Shown here in pieces: positions 25,094 to 36,570 of a stretch of 64,000 bases of DNA (position 1 is its first letter; each line of letters begins with the position of its first letter). The position numbers and the translations under genes were made by a program. Origin of the DNA: Halomonas sp. GT. GTDB lineage: Bacteria; Pseudomonadota; Gammaproteobacteria; Pseudomonadales; Halomonadaceae. A model generated the notes under the pieces. That model was given only the letters and a program-made list of their open reading frames with translations. It searched no databases and was not told where the DNA came from. Location: NCBI RefSeq assembly GCF_002082565.1, contig NZ_CP020562.1, forward strand, positions 1,116,001 through 1,180,000, written 5' to 3'.

Positions 25094-25117
25094 AACAGGG
25101 GGCCTAAGCCCCCTGTT
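25094..25117 (-). terminator. Terminator of aceA
   Basis: A 10-bp perfect stem, AACAGGGGGC (25094-25103) with its complement at 25108-25117, loop CTAA. The A-run at 25089-25095 supplies the U-tract on the minus strand, 20 nt after the aceA stop. Confidence 0.9.
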
Positions 25118-25137
25118 GTGTAATGCTAATTAAATGT

Positions 25138-26736
25138 TTAGCCGAACTGGTTCATGGTGTTGTCTTTGCCACCGGCTTTAAGCGCCGCGTCGCCATGGAA
25201 AAACTCTTTATGGTCGTCGCCAATGTTAGAGCCAGCCATATCCTGGTGTCGTACAGTGGCAATACCTTGGCGAATTTCCTGGCGTTGTACCCCTGCGACG
25301 TAGGCAAGCATGCCTTCATCACCAAAGTAGCCTTTCGCTAGGTTATCTGTAGATAGTGCTGCTGTGTGGTACGTCGGCAGAGTGATTAGGTGGTGGAAAA
25401 TGCCAGCTTCACGAGCGCCATCGCGCTGGAAGTTGCGTGTCCACTCATCCGCTAGCTGACCAAGCTCAGTGTTGTCGTATTCAACACCCATTAGCTTGTC
25501 ACGCTGGTAAGCGGAAACATCTTTGCCTTCTTTTTCCCAGGCATCAAATACTTGCTGGCGGAAGTTCAGCGTCCAGTTAAATGACGGTGAGTTGTTGTAC
25601 ACCAGCTTAGCGTCGGGCACTACGGCGCGGATGCGGTTAACCATGCTGGCAATTTGGCCAACGTGTGGCTTCTCAGTCTCAATCCACAGCAGGTCAGCAC
25701 CGTTTTGCAGGCTGGTGATACAGTCAAGCACAACACGGTCTTCGCCAGTCCCCGGTTTGAACTGGTAGAGGCCTGATGCTAAACGCTTCGGCTTAACCAG
25801 CTTACCGTTTTGTTTGATAACCACATCACCATTATTGATGTCGCTAGCATTTTCGATGACATCGCCATCTAAGAAGCTGTTGTACTGGTCGCCTAAGTCG
25901 CCGGGCTCATTAGTCACTGCGATTTTTTGGGTCAGGCCTGCACCTAGCGAGTCGGTGCGCGCTACGATAACGCCATCTTCAATGCCGAGCTCAAGGAAGG
26001 CATAGCGCACTGCATTGATTTTTGCCAAAAAGTCTTCGTGAGGAACGGTGACTTTGCCATCCTGGTGGCCGCACTGTTTCTCATCGGAAACTTGGTTTTC
26101 AAGCTGGATACAGCATGCACCGGCTTGAATGAATTTCTTGGCCAAGAGGTAGGTCGCTTCAGCATTGCCAAAACCAGCATCGATATCAGCGATGATCGGT
26201 ACGATGTGCGTTTCGTAGTTATCGATTTTGCTGATAAGTTCTTGCTCTTTAGCGCTATCGCCTGCTTCTTTGGCATCATCCAGGGCACGGAACAGGTGGT
26301 TAAGCTCCCATGCATCTGCCTGCTTCAAGAAGGTGTAAAGCTCTTCTATCAGGTCAGCGACAGATGTTTTTTCATGCATGGATTGATCCGGCAGCGGGCC
26401 GAACTCAGAACGTAAGGCGGCTACCATCCAGCCTGACAGGTAGAGATAGCTGCGCTTAGTCGTGCCAAAGTGCTTTTTAATGGAAATTAGTTTTTGTTGC
26501 CCAATAAAACCGTGCCAGCACCCCAGAGACTGCGTGTATTTAGACGTGTCGGCGTCGTAGGCCGCCATATCATCACGCATAATTTTTGCAGTGTAGCGTG
26601 CAATATCTAAACCGGTATGAAAACGGTTCTGAGCACGCATGCGTGCAGCGTATTCAGGTTTGATCGCTTCCCATTTGCCGCCTTGAGCTTCGCGCAGTTG
26701 GGCCATTGCTTTGATATCGTCGAGCAGTCCTGACAT
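25138..26736 (-). CDS. aceA: Isocitrate lyase
   Basis: 532 residues, the long form found in Pseudomonas (about 531) rather than the 434-residue E. coli enzyme. Splits isocitrate into glyoxylate and succinate, the first step of the glyoxylate shunt. The active-site signature is EKQCGHQDGK with catalytic Cys222. Upstream lies PIIADIDAGFGNAEATYLLAKK and downstream IVARTDSLGAG. A strong GGAGGA site precedes the ATG at 26736. The 446-nt region upstream carries unusual repeats (see 26836 and 27040). Malate synthase is not in the window. Confidence 0.95.
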   Translation of the reverse strand: MSGLLDDIKAMAQLREAQGGKWEAIKPEYAARMRAQNRFHTGLDIARYTAKIMRDDMAAYDADTSKYTQSLGCWHGFIGQQKLISIKKHFGTTKRSYLYLSGWMVAALRSEFGPLPDQSMHEKTSVADLIEELYTFLKQADAWELNHLFRALDDAKEAGDSAKEQELISKIDNYETHIVPIIADIDAGFGNAEATYLLAKKFIQAGACCIQLENQVSDEKQCGHQDGKVTVPHEDFLAKINAVRYAFLELGIEDGVIVARTDSLGAGLTQKIAVTNEPGDLGDQYNSFLDGDVIENASDINNGDVVIKQNGKLVKPKRLASGLYQFKPGTGEDRVVLDCITSLQNGADLLWIETEKPHVGQIASMVNRIRAVVPDAKLVYNNSPSFNWTLNFRQQVFDAWEKEGKDVSAYQRDKLMGVEYDNTELGQLADEWTRNFQRDGAREAGIFHHLITLPTYHTAALSTDNLAKGYFGDEGMLAYVAGVQRQEIRQGIATVRHQDMAGSNIGDDHKEFFHGDAALKAGGKDNTMNQFG

Positions 26737-26835
26737 AAGCTGTTTCCTCCGGGGTCATGATAGCTATTCGCAAGTTAGCTTATTCTTATGCTGCACCTGC
26801 GAAGATGTGTTCAGCATTATCGAAATTCGCTGCGC

Positions 26836-26887
26836 TGTCTCTACGCCAATTGTCTCTGAGCAAAACGTCTCTTAGTCAAACGTCGCA
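26836..26887. repeat. 15-bp periodic repeat upstream of aceA
   Basis: The heptamer TGTCTCT or CGTCTCT recurs at exactly 15-nt steps (26836, 26851, 26866), with a weaker fourth, CGTCGCA, at 26881. The array lies 100-150 nt upstream of the aceA start, where operators would be expected. The rest of the 26737-27116 interval holds no gene that I can support. Confidence 0.5.
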
Positions 26888-27039
26888 TCGGAGAGTCATC
26901 ATTGTTGAGACGCTTATTTAAACGTCGGTTACAGCGTTTCTAGTTTGGCTACCTTCGATGTTGCGCCATAACGCTGCGGTGCAATAACTATCAACGAGAA
27001 CGGCAGGTTCAACAATTGTCACTTGGGGGCAGAAGGGGT

Positions 27040-27054
27040 TGTAGTTCAACTACA
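27040..27054. promoter_or_regulatory. Perfect inverted repeat upstream of aceA
   Basis: TGTAGTT, a central C, AACTACA. It is about 300 nt upstream of the aceA start and 63 nt past the preceding terminator. It could be a transcription-factor site, but none that I can name. Confidence 0.35.
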
Positions 27055-27116
27055 GGAGCGTGCTGAAACGCTCTGTTTGTGTAGTCGTTTTTCGTCAGGT
27101 GAGCTGAAAATGGAGC

Positions 27117-27145
27117 AAAAAAAGCGCCACATAGCAAATGGCGCT
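27117..27145 (-). terminator. Terminator of the GNAT gene
   Basis: Stem AGCGCCA (27123-27129) and TGGCGCT (27139-27145), loop of 9 nt. The run of seven A at 27117-27123 gives the U-tract on the minus strand, 38 nt after the GNAT stop. Confidence 0.85.
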
Positions 27146-27182
27146 CTTATTGATCGATCACAACAGTAGTGAAAAAAAGAAA

Positions 27183-27605
27183 CTACAGCGTTAGTAACAT
27201 CTCTCGATGCGGTATTCCAGCATCCATAAAAGTGCTTCCGTGCACTACAAATCCCAAGCGCTGATAAAAGGCGAGAGCGTGCAATTGAGCGCTCAGCGCT
27301 ACATGGGTATGGCCTGCTTCTCTGGCCGCCTGGATGGCAGCTTCCATAAGTTGATAGCCAATGCCAGCACCACGCGCGCTATCTAATACTGCAACGCGTC
27401 CAATATGGCCGTCGGGCAGCAGTCGCGCCGTCCCCACTGGCTGACCCTTAAGATAGGCAATGAAGTGGTGACACTCTTCGTCACGGCCATCCCACTCTTC
27501 CTCTTGAGGTACGCACTGCTCTTCGATAAACACCACGCGGCGGATATCGGAGGCTATGTCCTTTAGCGTACTCCAATCACCTTTAATAATCGTTGTCGTC
27601 GACAC
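27183..27605 (-). CDS. GNAT-family N-acetyltransferase
   Basis: 140 residues, a single GNAT domain. The acetyl-CoA pyrophosphate-binding motif A is IGRVAVLDSARGAGIGYQL (about 75-93, with the RGAGIG loop). The N-terminus VVFIEEQCVPQEEEWDGRDEE and the end ALAFYQRLGFVVHGSTFMDAGIPH match the YjcF-like group. The substrate is unknown. It starts 2 nt after the roxA stop, so the two are co-transcribed and probably coupled. Confidence 0.88.
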   Translation of the reverse strand: MSTTTIIKGDWSTLKDIASDIRRVVFIEEQCVPQEEEWDGRDEECHHFIAYLKGQPVGTARLLPDGHIGRVAVLDSARGAGIGYQLMEAAIQAAREAGHTHVALSAQLHALAFYQRLGFVVHGSTFMDAGIPHREMLLTL

Positions 27606-27607
27606 CG

Positions 27608-28789
27608 CTACTCCTCATCATCCTCTTCGCCCATAAAGCCTAAACTTCCAGTGTTTACTAACTGTGTTATCAGTGCTGCTGCCCCATCAATGGCAAGTAC
27701 GTCTTCATACATGGGCGATGGGTCTGCAAGCCGCTTGGCAAGATCTTTGGAGCAGGAATGTCCGTCGCCGTCGACAAAGAGCGTGGTGCCATTGGCATCG
27801 CTTCGCCAAGCAAAGCGGGAGCCTGGCATATGAAACAGTGGTTCACCGTCTTGTAGTTGCGCAACAAGGTCAATTTCTGTCATTGGCACTTCAAGGGGCG
27901 CTACTTGGTCAATATATTTCGGTTGGGTCATGACGCGACCAAACCACTGGGCTATTTGCTCAGGATTATCCAAGGTGGAAAGTACGAACTGGCGCATACG
28001 CTCAACGGCAGCATCATCTAATTCACCCACTTGGCTTGCAGGAGACATGCCTGCATCGCTATAGCGGTGGGCGTCAGAAAGCTGCTCTCCTAGATAGTCG
28101 GCGTAGGATGTGATGGCTTCATCCGCTGATGGTGCCCTAAACCCTACCGAGATAGTCATGCAGTCGTCGGTTTGACTAACGCCATGGTGCGCCCAGCCGG
28201 GGGGAAGATAAAGCATATCGCCCGGTGCTAACGTCCAGTCAGAGTCAGCTTCAATCTCAAAGGTTTCAAGAATACGTAGATCAATACCTTGGATAATAGA
28301 CGCGTTGTCTGGCTGCTTACCGCCTAGTTGCCAGCGTCGGTGGCCGCTAGCCTGCAATAGGAAAACATCGTATTGGTCGATATGTGGGCCGACGCTACCA
28401 CCAGGCGGCGCATAGCTGACCATGATGTCGTCCAATCGCCAACGGGGAAGGAAATCAAATTCATCCATTAGTGCAGCGATAGACGGTACGTAGTGATCGA
28501 CGGCTTGAACAAGGAGGCTCCAGTTGCCTTCCGGCAACCGCTCAAACGTTGCGTCGTCAAACGGGCCGTGGGAAACCTGCCAGGGGCCATCAGGCCCATT
28601 TTCTTCTACAAGGCGCGCTTCTACACCGGGTTCGCAGGCAAGCCCGGCTAGCTCATCTGGATCGATGGGGCTAATAAAATCGGGGATAGCGCCACGAATC
28701 AGCAGCGGCTTCTGCTGCCAGTAATTGGCCAAGAAGTCTTCAGGCGTTAAATCGCCCAGCAATGTGAGTGGCTTATCGTGTTGGCTCAT
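27608..28789 (-). CDS. roxA: Ribosomal protein uL16 arginine hydroxylase, RoxA/YcfD-like
   Basis: 393 residues; E. coli YcfD is 373. A JmjC/cupin-type Fe(II)- and 2-oxoglutarate-dependent oxygenase. The iron triad is His136-x-Asp138 in VGPHIDQYDVF and His201 in PPGWAHHGVS. The YcfD start ANYWQQKPLLIRGAIPDF is clear, and the C-terminal part (about 225-390) is the winged-helix dimerisation region. It hydroxylates an arginine of ribosomal protein uL16. In E. coli roxA sits beside phoPQ and purB; here purB follows directly on its upstream side and phoPQ is absent. Confidence 0.9.
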   Translation of the reverse strand: MSQHDKPLTLLGDLTPEDFLANYWQQKPLLIRGAIPDFISPIDPDELAGLACEPGVEARLVEENGPDGPWQVSHGPFDDATFERLPEGNWSLLVQAVDHYVPSIAALMDEFDFLPRWRLDDIMVSYAPPGGSVGPHIDQYDVFLLQASGHRRWQLGGKQPDNASIIQGIDLRILETFEIEADSDWTLAPGDMLYLPPGWAHHGVSQTDDCMTISVGFRAPSADEAITSYADYLGEQLSDAHRYSDAGMSPASQVGELDDAAVERMRQFVLSTLDNPEQIAQWFGRVMTQPKYIDQVAPLEVPMTEIDLVAQLQDGEPLFHMPGSRFAWRSDANGTTLFVDGDGHSCSKDLAKRLADPSPMYEDVLAIDGAAALITQLVNTGSLGFMGEEDDEE

Positions 28790-28844
28790 GGCGTTATCCT
28801 AGTTCAAATGAGCGCTGCGTCTTACTAAGGGCGCAGTGCGTCGT

Positions 28845-30323
<1,479 letters not shown>

Positions 30324-30962
30324 TTAGCCAAGGCTATCAAGCGCGCGCCTCAACGCTTTACGCTGGAAAACAAGCTTCCAGCGACGGCCGCCTTGCTGGT
30401 GCCATAGCAGCGCAAAACGTATGCCCGCCATCAAGCAGGCGCGCACCCGCTCGGGCATCATGCGAGTCTGCAGTAAAGAGGGGTCGCCCTGAACCACGAT
30501 GCGGGTTTTAAACGTCGAAATGGTTTCTTGGTAGGCATCACCGAGGCTTGCAATCACATTTTCATGAGTGCTGCCGAAGTGCTCTGCCTGCCCCTGTACA
30601 TGGGAAAGCTTTTGACCAAGTAACTCCATCATATGGCGGTCGGTGCGCAGTTTGTTCATTAAAAGTAGCAGCGAAAAACCGTAACGGAGAACCACAGGAT
30701 TGGCTTGTTTACGGCCAACCAGGGCTTCGAGTGTTTCTAACCCGCGGCGTAAATTATTGGGATGGCCGCCATAAATAGCTTCAAAGCTTTCCGGGTTAGT
30801 GTCCACGGTTGCATTGATGAGTGTTTCCCAGGCGCGAGGATCTACTTGTCCAGTACGCGCGAGTTCATCTACCAAACTAGCGGATTGGAAGACGCCGGCT
30901 AGTGCTAGTGCTTGGCGAGCGGCTTGAGAATCCGGCGCGCGATGAATAGGGGTAGCGCTCAT
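30324..30962 (-). CDS. hflD: HflD-family lysogenisation regulator homologue
   Basis: 212 residues from the ATG at 30962; E. coli HflD is 213. The ATG overlaps the mnmA stop as ATGA (30959-30962) and has a GGAGG site, so I prefer it to the longer reading from 31016. The sequence is all-helical ([40 protein letters not shown]). A peripheral inner-membrane protein; in E. coli it affects lambda CII stability. Its normal role is unclear, but it is conserved next to mnmA and purB. Confidence 0.9.
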   Translation of the reverse strand: MSATPIHRAPDSQAARQALALAGVFQSASLVDELARTGQVDPRAWETLINATVDTNPESFEAIYGGHPNNLRRGLETLEALVGRKQANPVVLRYGFSLLLLMNKLRTDRHMMELLGQKLSHVQGQAEHFGSTHENVIASLGDAYQETISTFKTRIVVQGDPSLLQTRMMPERVRACLMAGIRFALLWHQQGGRRWKLVFQRKALRRALDSLG

Positions 30963-32107
30963 GCAGCGGCCTCCGTGGTATTCCAAGTGGCGCGAATAAC
31001 ACCGCCGCCTAAGCAAATTTCATCATCATAAAGCACCAATGACTGGCCCGGTGTAACCGCCCACTGAGGATCATCAAACACCACCTCTACAGTACCATCG
31101 GGCAGTGCATGGATTTCACATGGGCAATCACTTTGACGATAGCGGGTTTTTGCGGTGTAACGGCCCTGTGCGGCAGGCGGTTCACCTGCTACCCAATCCA
31201 TGGCTTCAGTGGCCAAAGCATTGGTGAACAGCAGTGGGTGATGCTTGCCTTGGACGACAATCAATACATTGCGCTCAAGGTCTTTGGCCGCTACGTACCA
31301 TGGGTCTTCCGAATAGTTGGCGAGACCACCAATGCCTAAGCCTTGGCGCTGCCCAAGGGTGTAGTACATCAGCCCCATATGCTTGCCAATGACATCGCCT
31401 CCGGGCGTTTCAATATTGCCGGGTTGTGCGGGCAGGTATTGCTGCAAAAAATCGCGGAAGCGGCGCTCGCCGATAAAGCAAATACCAGTAGAGTCTTTTT
31501 TCTTGGCGGTAATAAGATCGTGCTGTTCAGCTAAGGCTCTAACGACAGGTTTTTCCAGCTCACCAACAGGAAACAGAGTGCGAGCAATCGCTGCTTCAGG
31601 CACGGCGTGCAGGAAATAGCTTTGATCTTTATTGCTATCTACACCTTTTAGCAGGCGCGGGCGTCCTTCGCGAATCCCTTGTCGAACATAGTGCCCGGTC
31701 GCGATTTTATCGGCGCCTAACATTTCAGCGTAGTCTAGAAAGACCTTAAACTTGATTTCTCGGTTGCAAAGGATATCGGGATTGGGCGTTCTGCCCGCTT
31801 TATATTCGGCCAAAAAGTGCTCGAAGACGTTATCCCAATACTCAGATGCGAAATTGGCCGTATGCAATTTGATGCCCAGCTTCTCACACACGGCCTCTGC
31901 ATCGGCAAGATCTTCTTTTGCCGTGCAGTATTCAGTGCCGTCGTCTTCATCCCAATTCTTCATAAACAGGCCCTCAACCTCGTACCCTTGTTGGAGAAGA
32001 AGGAGAGCAGAAACCGATGAATCAACGCCGCCCGACATGCCAACGATTACTTTTGGGGTCTCGGGCGCTTCAGGGATAGACGTGCCTTGGGTGGATGTCA
32101 TTGGCAT
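30959..32107 (-). CDS. mnmA: tRNA-specific 2-thiouridylase MnmA
   Basis: 382 residues. Adds sulfur to U34 of tRNA for Lys, Glu and Gln. The PP-loop ATP site is GMSGGVDSS (23-31). The catalytic cysteine is Cys114 in [11 protein letters not shown] and the second is Cys210 in [31 protein letters not shown] is also typical. The start may be ATG 32107 or 32101 (M3). It is separated from nudJ by 67 nt and coupled to hflD. Confidence 0.95.
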   Translation of the reverse strand: MPMTSTQGTSIPEAPETPKVIVGMSGGVDSSVSALLLLQQGYEVEGLFMKNWDEDDGTEYCTAKEDLADAEAVCEKLGIKLHTANFASEYWDNVFEHFLAEYKAGRTPNPDILCNREIKFKVFLDYAEMLGADKIATGHYVRQGIREGRPRLLKGVDSNKDQSYFLHAVPEAAIARTLFPVGELEKPVVRALAEQHDLITAKKKDSTGICFIGERRFRDFLQQYLPAQPGNIETPGGDVIGKHMGLMYYTLGQRQGLGIGGLANYSEDPWYVAAKDLERNVLIVVQGKHHPLLFTNALATEAMDWVAGEPPAAQGRYTAKTRYRQSDCPCEIHALPDGTVEVVFDDPQWAVTPGQSLVLYDDEICLGGGVIRATWNTTEAAA

Positions 32108-32174
32108 CCTCAGTTGAAGTAGTGTGCAATTGGGCGCTGATTATACACGATGGAGGCTTGGTGCTTCGAGTGCT

Positions 32175-32636
32175 TCACTCATGAATCACGGTCAGGGGAT
32201 AACATTGGCCGTTAATGGCGTTTTCGATCCTTTTAAGTACCAGGGGGCTGCGCAGCCGACCGGCATTGCCGAGGGCTTTGATGTCATTCAATGTGAGCCA
32301 GTGAGTGGCGGTGATGTCGCTATCAATGGGGGACGAGAGCATGACGTCTGGTGTGGCTATAAAACCATGGCTATGAAAGGTAAGGCCTTCTGGCGTGTGG
32401 AAGACATAAAGACCTAAGTAGTCGGTTAGCGTCACCTGCCAAGCAGTTTCTTCTTGCACTTCGCGCAAGATGGCTACCATAGGACCTTCGCCTGGCTCTA
32501 CGTGCCCAGCCGGTTGGTTAAAAACGGTTTGCCTACCGCCGCGGGCTTCTTCCACCATTAAGAAACGATTGTTGTGCTGAATCACGCAGGCAACGGTGCT
32601 TCTGATGATGGCGTTTTTTATCATCTCACTGCTCAT
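32175..32636 (-). CDS. nudJ: NUDIX hydrolase NudJ-like
   Basis: 153 residues, equal to E. coli NudJ (153). The Nudix box is GHVEPGEGPMVAILREVQEE (44-63), with the metal-binding REVQEE core. E. coli NudJ hydrolyses thiamine pyrophosphate precursors and nucleoside di- and triphosphates. The ATG overlaps the rluE stop by 4 nt. Its order rluE-nudJ-mnmA matches E. coli. Confidence 0.9.
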   Translation of the reverse strand: MSSEMIKNAIIRSTVACVIQHNNRFLMVEEARGGRQTVFNQPAGHVEPGEGPMVAILREVQEETAWQVTLTDYLGLYVFHTPEGLTFHSHGFIATPDVMLSSPIDSDITATHWLTLNDIKALGNAGRLRSPLVLKRIENAINGQCYPLTVIHE

Positions 32637-33235
32637 TTGGAGTGCCTGTGCCGAGGTGCGCCGCTGCGCTTTGGCGCTTTAGTGGGGCGTGGAGCGTGCA
32701 GTGTTTGTTTGCGCCACTCGCCGGGGGCAAGGTCACCAAGTTGCCATGTGCCAATCGCCGCGCGTATCAATCTCAACGTAGGAAACCCTACATGGGCAGT
32801 CATGCGCCGAACTTGGCGGTTACGGCCTTCGCTGATTGTTAACTCTAACCAACTGGTGGTGGGGTGGAGCTTAGGGTCAATCCTTGAGTCGCGTTGTGCA
32901 ATGGCAGGTGGCTCAATGCGCCGGGCTTTTGCCGGCTGGGTTGGGCCATCTTTTAAGGTGACACCGTTTTTGAGAGCACTAATTGCCTCATCATTAATCT
33001 GCCCTTCGAGCTGCACCCAGTAAGTTTTGGGCTGCTTGTGACGTGGGTGGGCGATACGGTGAATGAGGCTGCCGTCATCACTTAATAACAGCAGGCCCTC
33101 AGAGTCATAATCAAGCCGCCCTGCGGCGTACACGCCGGGCACATCTATAACATCGGCTAATGTGGCGCGGCCTTGTTTATCGGTAAACTGAGAGAGCATA
33201 CGATAGGGTTTATGCAGTAAATATAAAGTGCTCAT
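32633..33235 (-). CDS. rluE: 23S rRNA pseudouridine synthase RluE-like
   Basis: 200 residues from the ATG at 33235 (MSTLYLLHKPYRMLSQF), which has an AAAGAGA site. A longer reading from 33271 adds 12 residues of no family character. RsuA-type pseudouridine synthase without an S4 domain; the catalytic aspartate is Asp42 in GRLDYDSEGLLLL. The C-terminal arginine- and proline-rich tail (HAPRPTKAPKRSGAP) is extra and basic. In E. coli RluE modifies U2457. First gene of the rluE-nudJ-mnmA-hflD-purB run, divergent from icd. Confidence 0.9.
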   Translation of the reverse strand: MSTLYLLHKPYRMLSQFTDKQGRATLADVIDVPGVYAAGRLDYDSEGLLLLSDDGSLIHRIAHPRHKQPKTYWVQLEGQINDEAISALKNGVTLKDGPTQPAKARRIEPPAIAQRDSRIDPKLHPTTSWLELTISEGRNRQVRRMTAHVGFPTLRLIRAAIGTWQLGDLAPGEWRKQTLHAPRPTKAPKRSGAPRHRHSK

Positions 33236-33321
33236 AATCTCTTTAGAAGGGTGCCCTTGATTTGTCGACAATCTCTCATGCGATTAAAATGCAGCGCTGG
33301 TATACTTTGAGGCTAATCCTG

Positions 33322-33350
33322 CAAAGGCAGTTCTTAAAAAGCTGCCTTTG
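33322..33350 (+). promoter_or_regulatory. Hairpin in the icd leader region
   Basis: A 9-bp perfect stem, CAAAGGCAG (33322-33330) and CTGCCTTTG (33342-33350), loop of 11 nt. It lies about 190 nt upstream of the icd start, in the 305-nt gap between divergent rluE and icd. A TATACT at 33301-33306 could be a -10 box just before it, but no good -35 is visible. Neither function is proven. Confidence 0.35.
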
Positions 33351-33540
33351 AATAGCGTTTATGTCGTGCTGGAGTTGTCGTAATTATCACTGAAATAACC
33401 ACCGTAAAAACCACCGATTGATAACCGGGAAAGCCAAATTAAATGGCCCCGCCTGCTTCGCGGCATGGTCTCTCGTTGAAGAAGTCGCGTCGCTCAGGAT
33501 CTCTATAATCACAGCGATAGAAAAAAGAGGTTAACGCAAA

Positions 33541-35778
33541 ATGTCTAAAACGCCGAAGATCATTTACACGCTCACCGACGAAGCGCCTGCGCTCGCGACA
33601 TACTCTTTGCTACCGATTATTGATGCTTTCACCGACGCTGCTGGCATCGAGGTGGAAACCCGGGATATCTCCCTGGCGGCTCGCGTTCTCTCTTTATTTC
33701 CAGACTACTTGACTGAAGAGCAGCGTATTGAAGACCACTTGGCCGAATTGGGTGCACTTGCCAAGGTTCCTGAAGCCAATATCATCAAATTACCGAATAT
33801 CAGCGCCTCAATGCCGCAACTGCGCGCTGTGATCAAAGAGCTGCAAGAACAAGGTTACAAGCTGCCCGAGTATCCGGACGACCCAAGCAGCGATGAAGAG
33901 AAAGATATCAAAGCGCGCTATGACAAAGTGAAAGGCAGCGCAGTTAACCCTGTATTGCGTGAAGGTAATTCCGACCGTCGCGCACCGAAAGCCGTGAAAG
34001 AGTACGCCCGCAAGTACCCGCATTCTATGGGGGAGTGGAGCCAGGCGTCACGTACCCATGTTTCGCACATGCATAGTGGCGACTTCTACCATGGTGAGAA
34101 GTCGATGACCCTGGATCGCGCCCGCAACGTCAAGATGGAGCTGATCACCGCCAGCGGTGAAACCAAGGTGCTCAAGCCTCGGGTCGAGCTACTGGAAGGC
34201 GAAATCATCGACAGCATGTTTATGAGCAAGAAAGCGCTGCTGGATTTTTACGAGCGTGAAATCGAGGATGCGCGTAAGACCGGTGTGATGTTCTCATTGC
34301 ACGTAAAAGCGACGATGATGAAGGTGTCGCACCCCATCGTGTTTGGGCACTGCGTCAAAATTTTCTACAAGGACGCCTTTGAGAAGCACGGTGAGCTCTT
34401 CAAAGAGTTGGGTGTCGATGTTAACAACGGCATCGCTAATCTCTACGATAAAATTGCGACCTTGCCAGAATCTCAACGTGATGAAGTCATTAGTGACTTG
34501 CATGCGTGCCATGACAAGCGCCCAGAGCTGGCAATGGTTGATTCGGCTCGCGGCATCACCAACTTCCACTCACCCAGCGATGTAATTGTTGACGCTTCAA
34601 TGCCGGCGATGATTCGTGCGGGCGGTAAAATGTACGGTGCTGATGGTCGTCTCAAGGACGTCAAAGCCGTCATGCCTGAGTCGACGTTCGCGCGTATCTA
34701 TCAGGAGATGATCAACTTCTGTAAGTGGCACGGCGCGTTTGATCCGGCAACTATGGGTACCGTTCCTAATGTTGGTCTAATGGCGCAGAAAGCCGAAGAG
34801 TATGGCTCTCACGATAAGACCTTCGAGGTGCCGGAAGATGGTGTTGCTAACATTACTGACCTGGACACAGGCGAAGTACTGCTGTCGCAGACTGTGGAGC
34901 AGGGCGATATCTGGCGTATGTGTCAGGTCAAAGATGCACCGATTCGCGACTGGGTGAAGTTGGCTGTTGAGCGCTGCCGTGATTCTGGTATGCCAACGGT
35001 GTTCTGGCTCGACCCTTACCGCCCGCACGAAAACGAGTTGATCAAGAAGGTTAAAACGTATCTCAAGGATCACGACACTGATGGGCTTGAAATCCACATC
35101 ATGTCCCAAGTTCGGGCGATGCGTTACACCCTTGAGCGTGTGATTCGTGGTCTCGACACGATCTCTGTAACAGGTAACATTCTCCGCGATTACCTGACCG
35201 ACCTATTCCCGATCCTCGAGCTGGGCACTAGTGCTAAAATGCTTTCCATCGTGCCGTTGATGGATGGCGGTGGTCTGTTTGAAACAGGCGCCGGTGGTTC
35301 CGCACCTAAGCACGTTCAGCAGCTGCTTGAAGAGAACCACCTGCGTTGGGACAGCCTTGGTGAGTTCCTGGCGCTGGTTGCTTCTTTGGAGCATCTCGCC
35401 AAACGTTTTGGCAACGACCGTGCTAAGTTGCTGGCGAAAGCGTTGGATGAAGCTAACGGCAAGTTCCTAGAAAGCAACAAATCACCTTCACGCAAAGTGG
35501 GCGAGCTTGATAACCGTGGCAGCCACTTCTATTTGGCGCTGTATTGGGCAGAAGCATTGGCAGCTCAAGATCAAGACGCTGAATTGAAAACACGCTTTGC
35601 CCGTTTGGTAGAAACGCTGAAAGCCAATGAAGCTACCATCATTGACGAGCTGAATAGCGTGCAAGGCCAGCCTGTTGACCTTAAAGGCTATTACCACCCG
35701 AATGGGGAAGTGGCGAGCCAAGTCATGCGCCCAAGTAAGACGCTCAACGAAGCCCTTGCAATGGTCGCTAACGGTTAA
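33541..35778 (+). CDS. icd: Isocitrate dehydrogenase (NADP), monomeric type
   Basis: 745 residues, the size of the monomeric NADP-dependent enzymes of Azotobacter and Corynebacterium (about 740), not the 416-residue E. coli type. Oxidatively decarboxylates isocitrate to 2-oxoglutarate in the citric acid cycle. Landmarks are [18 protein letters not shown] at the start, [24 protein letters not shown]-like [14 protein letters not shown], and the C-terminal [17 protein letters not shown]. An AAGAGG site precedes the ATG and a strong terminator follows. Competes with isocitrate lyase, encoded 7 kb away, for the same substrate. Confidence 0.95.
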   Translation: MSKTPKIIYTLTDEAPALATYSLLPIIDAFTDAAGIEVETRDISLAARVLSLFPDYLTEEQRIEDHLAELGALAKVPEANIIKLPNISASMPQLRAVIKELQEQGYKLPEYPDDPSSDEEKDIKARYDKVKGSAVNPVLREGNSDRRAPKAVKEYARKYPHSMGEWSQASRTHVSHMHSGDFYHGEKSMTLDRARNVKMELITASGETKVLKPRVELLEGEIIDSMFMSKKALLDFYEREIEDARKTGVMFSLHVKATMMKVSHPIVFGHCVKIFYKDAFEKHGELFKELGVDVNNGIANLYDKIATLPESQRDEVISDLHACHDKRPELAMVDSARGITNFHSPSDVIVDASMPAMIRAGGKMYGADGRLKDVKAVMPESTFARIYQEMINFCKWHGAFDPATMGTVPNVGLMAQKAEEYGSHDKTFEVPEDGVANITDLDTGEVLLSQTVEQGDIWRMCQVKDAPIRDWVKLAVERCRDSGMPTVFWLDPYRPHENELIKKVKTYLKDHDTDGLEIHIMSQVRAMRYTLERVIRGLDTISVTGNILRDYLTDLFPILELGTSAKMLSIVPLMDGGGLFETGAGGSAPKHVQQLLEENHLRWDSLGEFLALVASLEHLAKRFGNDRAKLLAKALDEANGKFLESNKSPSRKVGELDNRGSHFYLALYWAEALAAQDQDAELKTRFARLVETLKANEATIIDELNSVQGQPVDLKGYYHPNGEVASQVMRPSKTLNEALAMVANG

Positions 35779-35839
35779 GACTTAAATCACCAGCAATCTG
35801 CGCTGCCGTTGAGCAACGCGTATTAAAACGCTGTGATCT

Positions 35840-35871
35840 CCCTCGCCCGCCTTGGTGGGCGAGGGTTTTTT
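35840..35871 (+). terminator. Terminator of icd
   Basis: Stem CCCTCGCCC (35840-35848) with GGGCGAGGG (35857-35865), loop of 8 nt, followed by TTTTTT at 35866-35871. Confidence 0.92.
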
Positions 35872-36060
35872 GTCTTATTTAGTATGCTAATTTTGTATTT
35901 TCCATGAACCCTTGCTGGTAACGAGCGTCTTACTGTGGAGAGCAAAATCAGAGTGATCGAATCTAGCGTAATTAAAGTTAGTGCACTTAAAGCTAGGATG
36001 GATGATTCAAGCGCCGTAAGACACCACCCGCCAGCTAAGAGACGATAAACCTTGCTGCTT

Positions 36061-36432
36061 ATGCCTACTACAGACAGCCTATACATCATGGCTACCCTGC
36101 ACGCAGGAATGACTCGGCCTGATGCGCCTGAATACGATGATGACCTAGCCGTTCAGTCAGCTGAGCCTGAGCTTGCTCGGCCGCCGTTGTACAAAGTGAT
36201 ACTTCACAACGATGATTTCACGCCGATGGAGTTTGTCGTCGAGGTATTGCAGGGATTTTTTAACATGGATAGTGAGCAAGCGGTGCAAGTGATGCTTGCG
36301 GTGCATACCCAAGGTAAAGCGACGTGCGGTATCTTTACACGGGATATTGCAGAAACGAAAAGTTACCAAGTCAATGAATATGCCCGCGAATGCGAGCATC
36401 CTTTAATGTGTGATATCGAAGCTGCTGACTGA
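36061..36432 (+). CDS. clpS: ClpS adaptor protein
   Basis: The N-degron adaptor that hands substrates to ClpAP. The core domain is clear: [20 protein letters not shown], then [20 protein letters not shown] and [14 protein letters not shown] at the end. The binding pocket includes the [10 protein letters not shown] stretch. The start is uncertain: TTG 36052, ATG 36061, 36088 or 36109 are in frame and none has a well-spaced ribosome site. The last would give 107 residues, close to E. coli ClpS (106). Encoded 138 nt before clpA. Confidence 0.92.
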   Translation: MPTTDSLYIMATLHAGMTRPDAPEYDDDLAVQSAEPELARPPLYKVILHNDDFTPMEFVVEVLQGFFNMDSEQAVQVMLAVHTQGKATCGIFTRDIAETKSYQVNEYARECEHPLMCDIEAAD

Positions 36433-36570
36433 AAGCGTTGAAAAAAATTAGCGATGGGCCTTGCAAGTGCGCCATTTGTACCCGATGTTGAAAGTGCCGG
36501 TCGATTAAACTGATCCGACGCAAGCCCTAGGTGGCGATAAGCCCTAGGTAGTAGCGAAAAGGGGACTGCC

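Noticed and set aside
33301-33306. TATACT as a sigma-70 promoter of icd
   Set aside because: A -10-like box is present but no -35 at 16-18 nt spacing, so it is not listed as a promoter.
35823-36089. An 88-codon minus-strand frame between icd and clpS
   Set aside because: Starts inside clpS, crosses the icd terminator and has no ribosome site or recognisable sequence.
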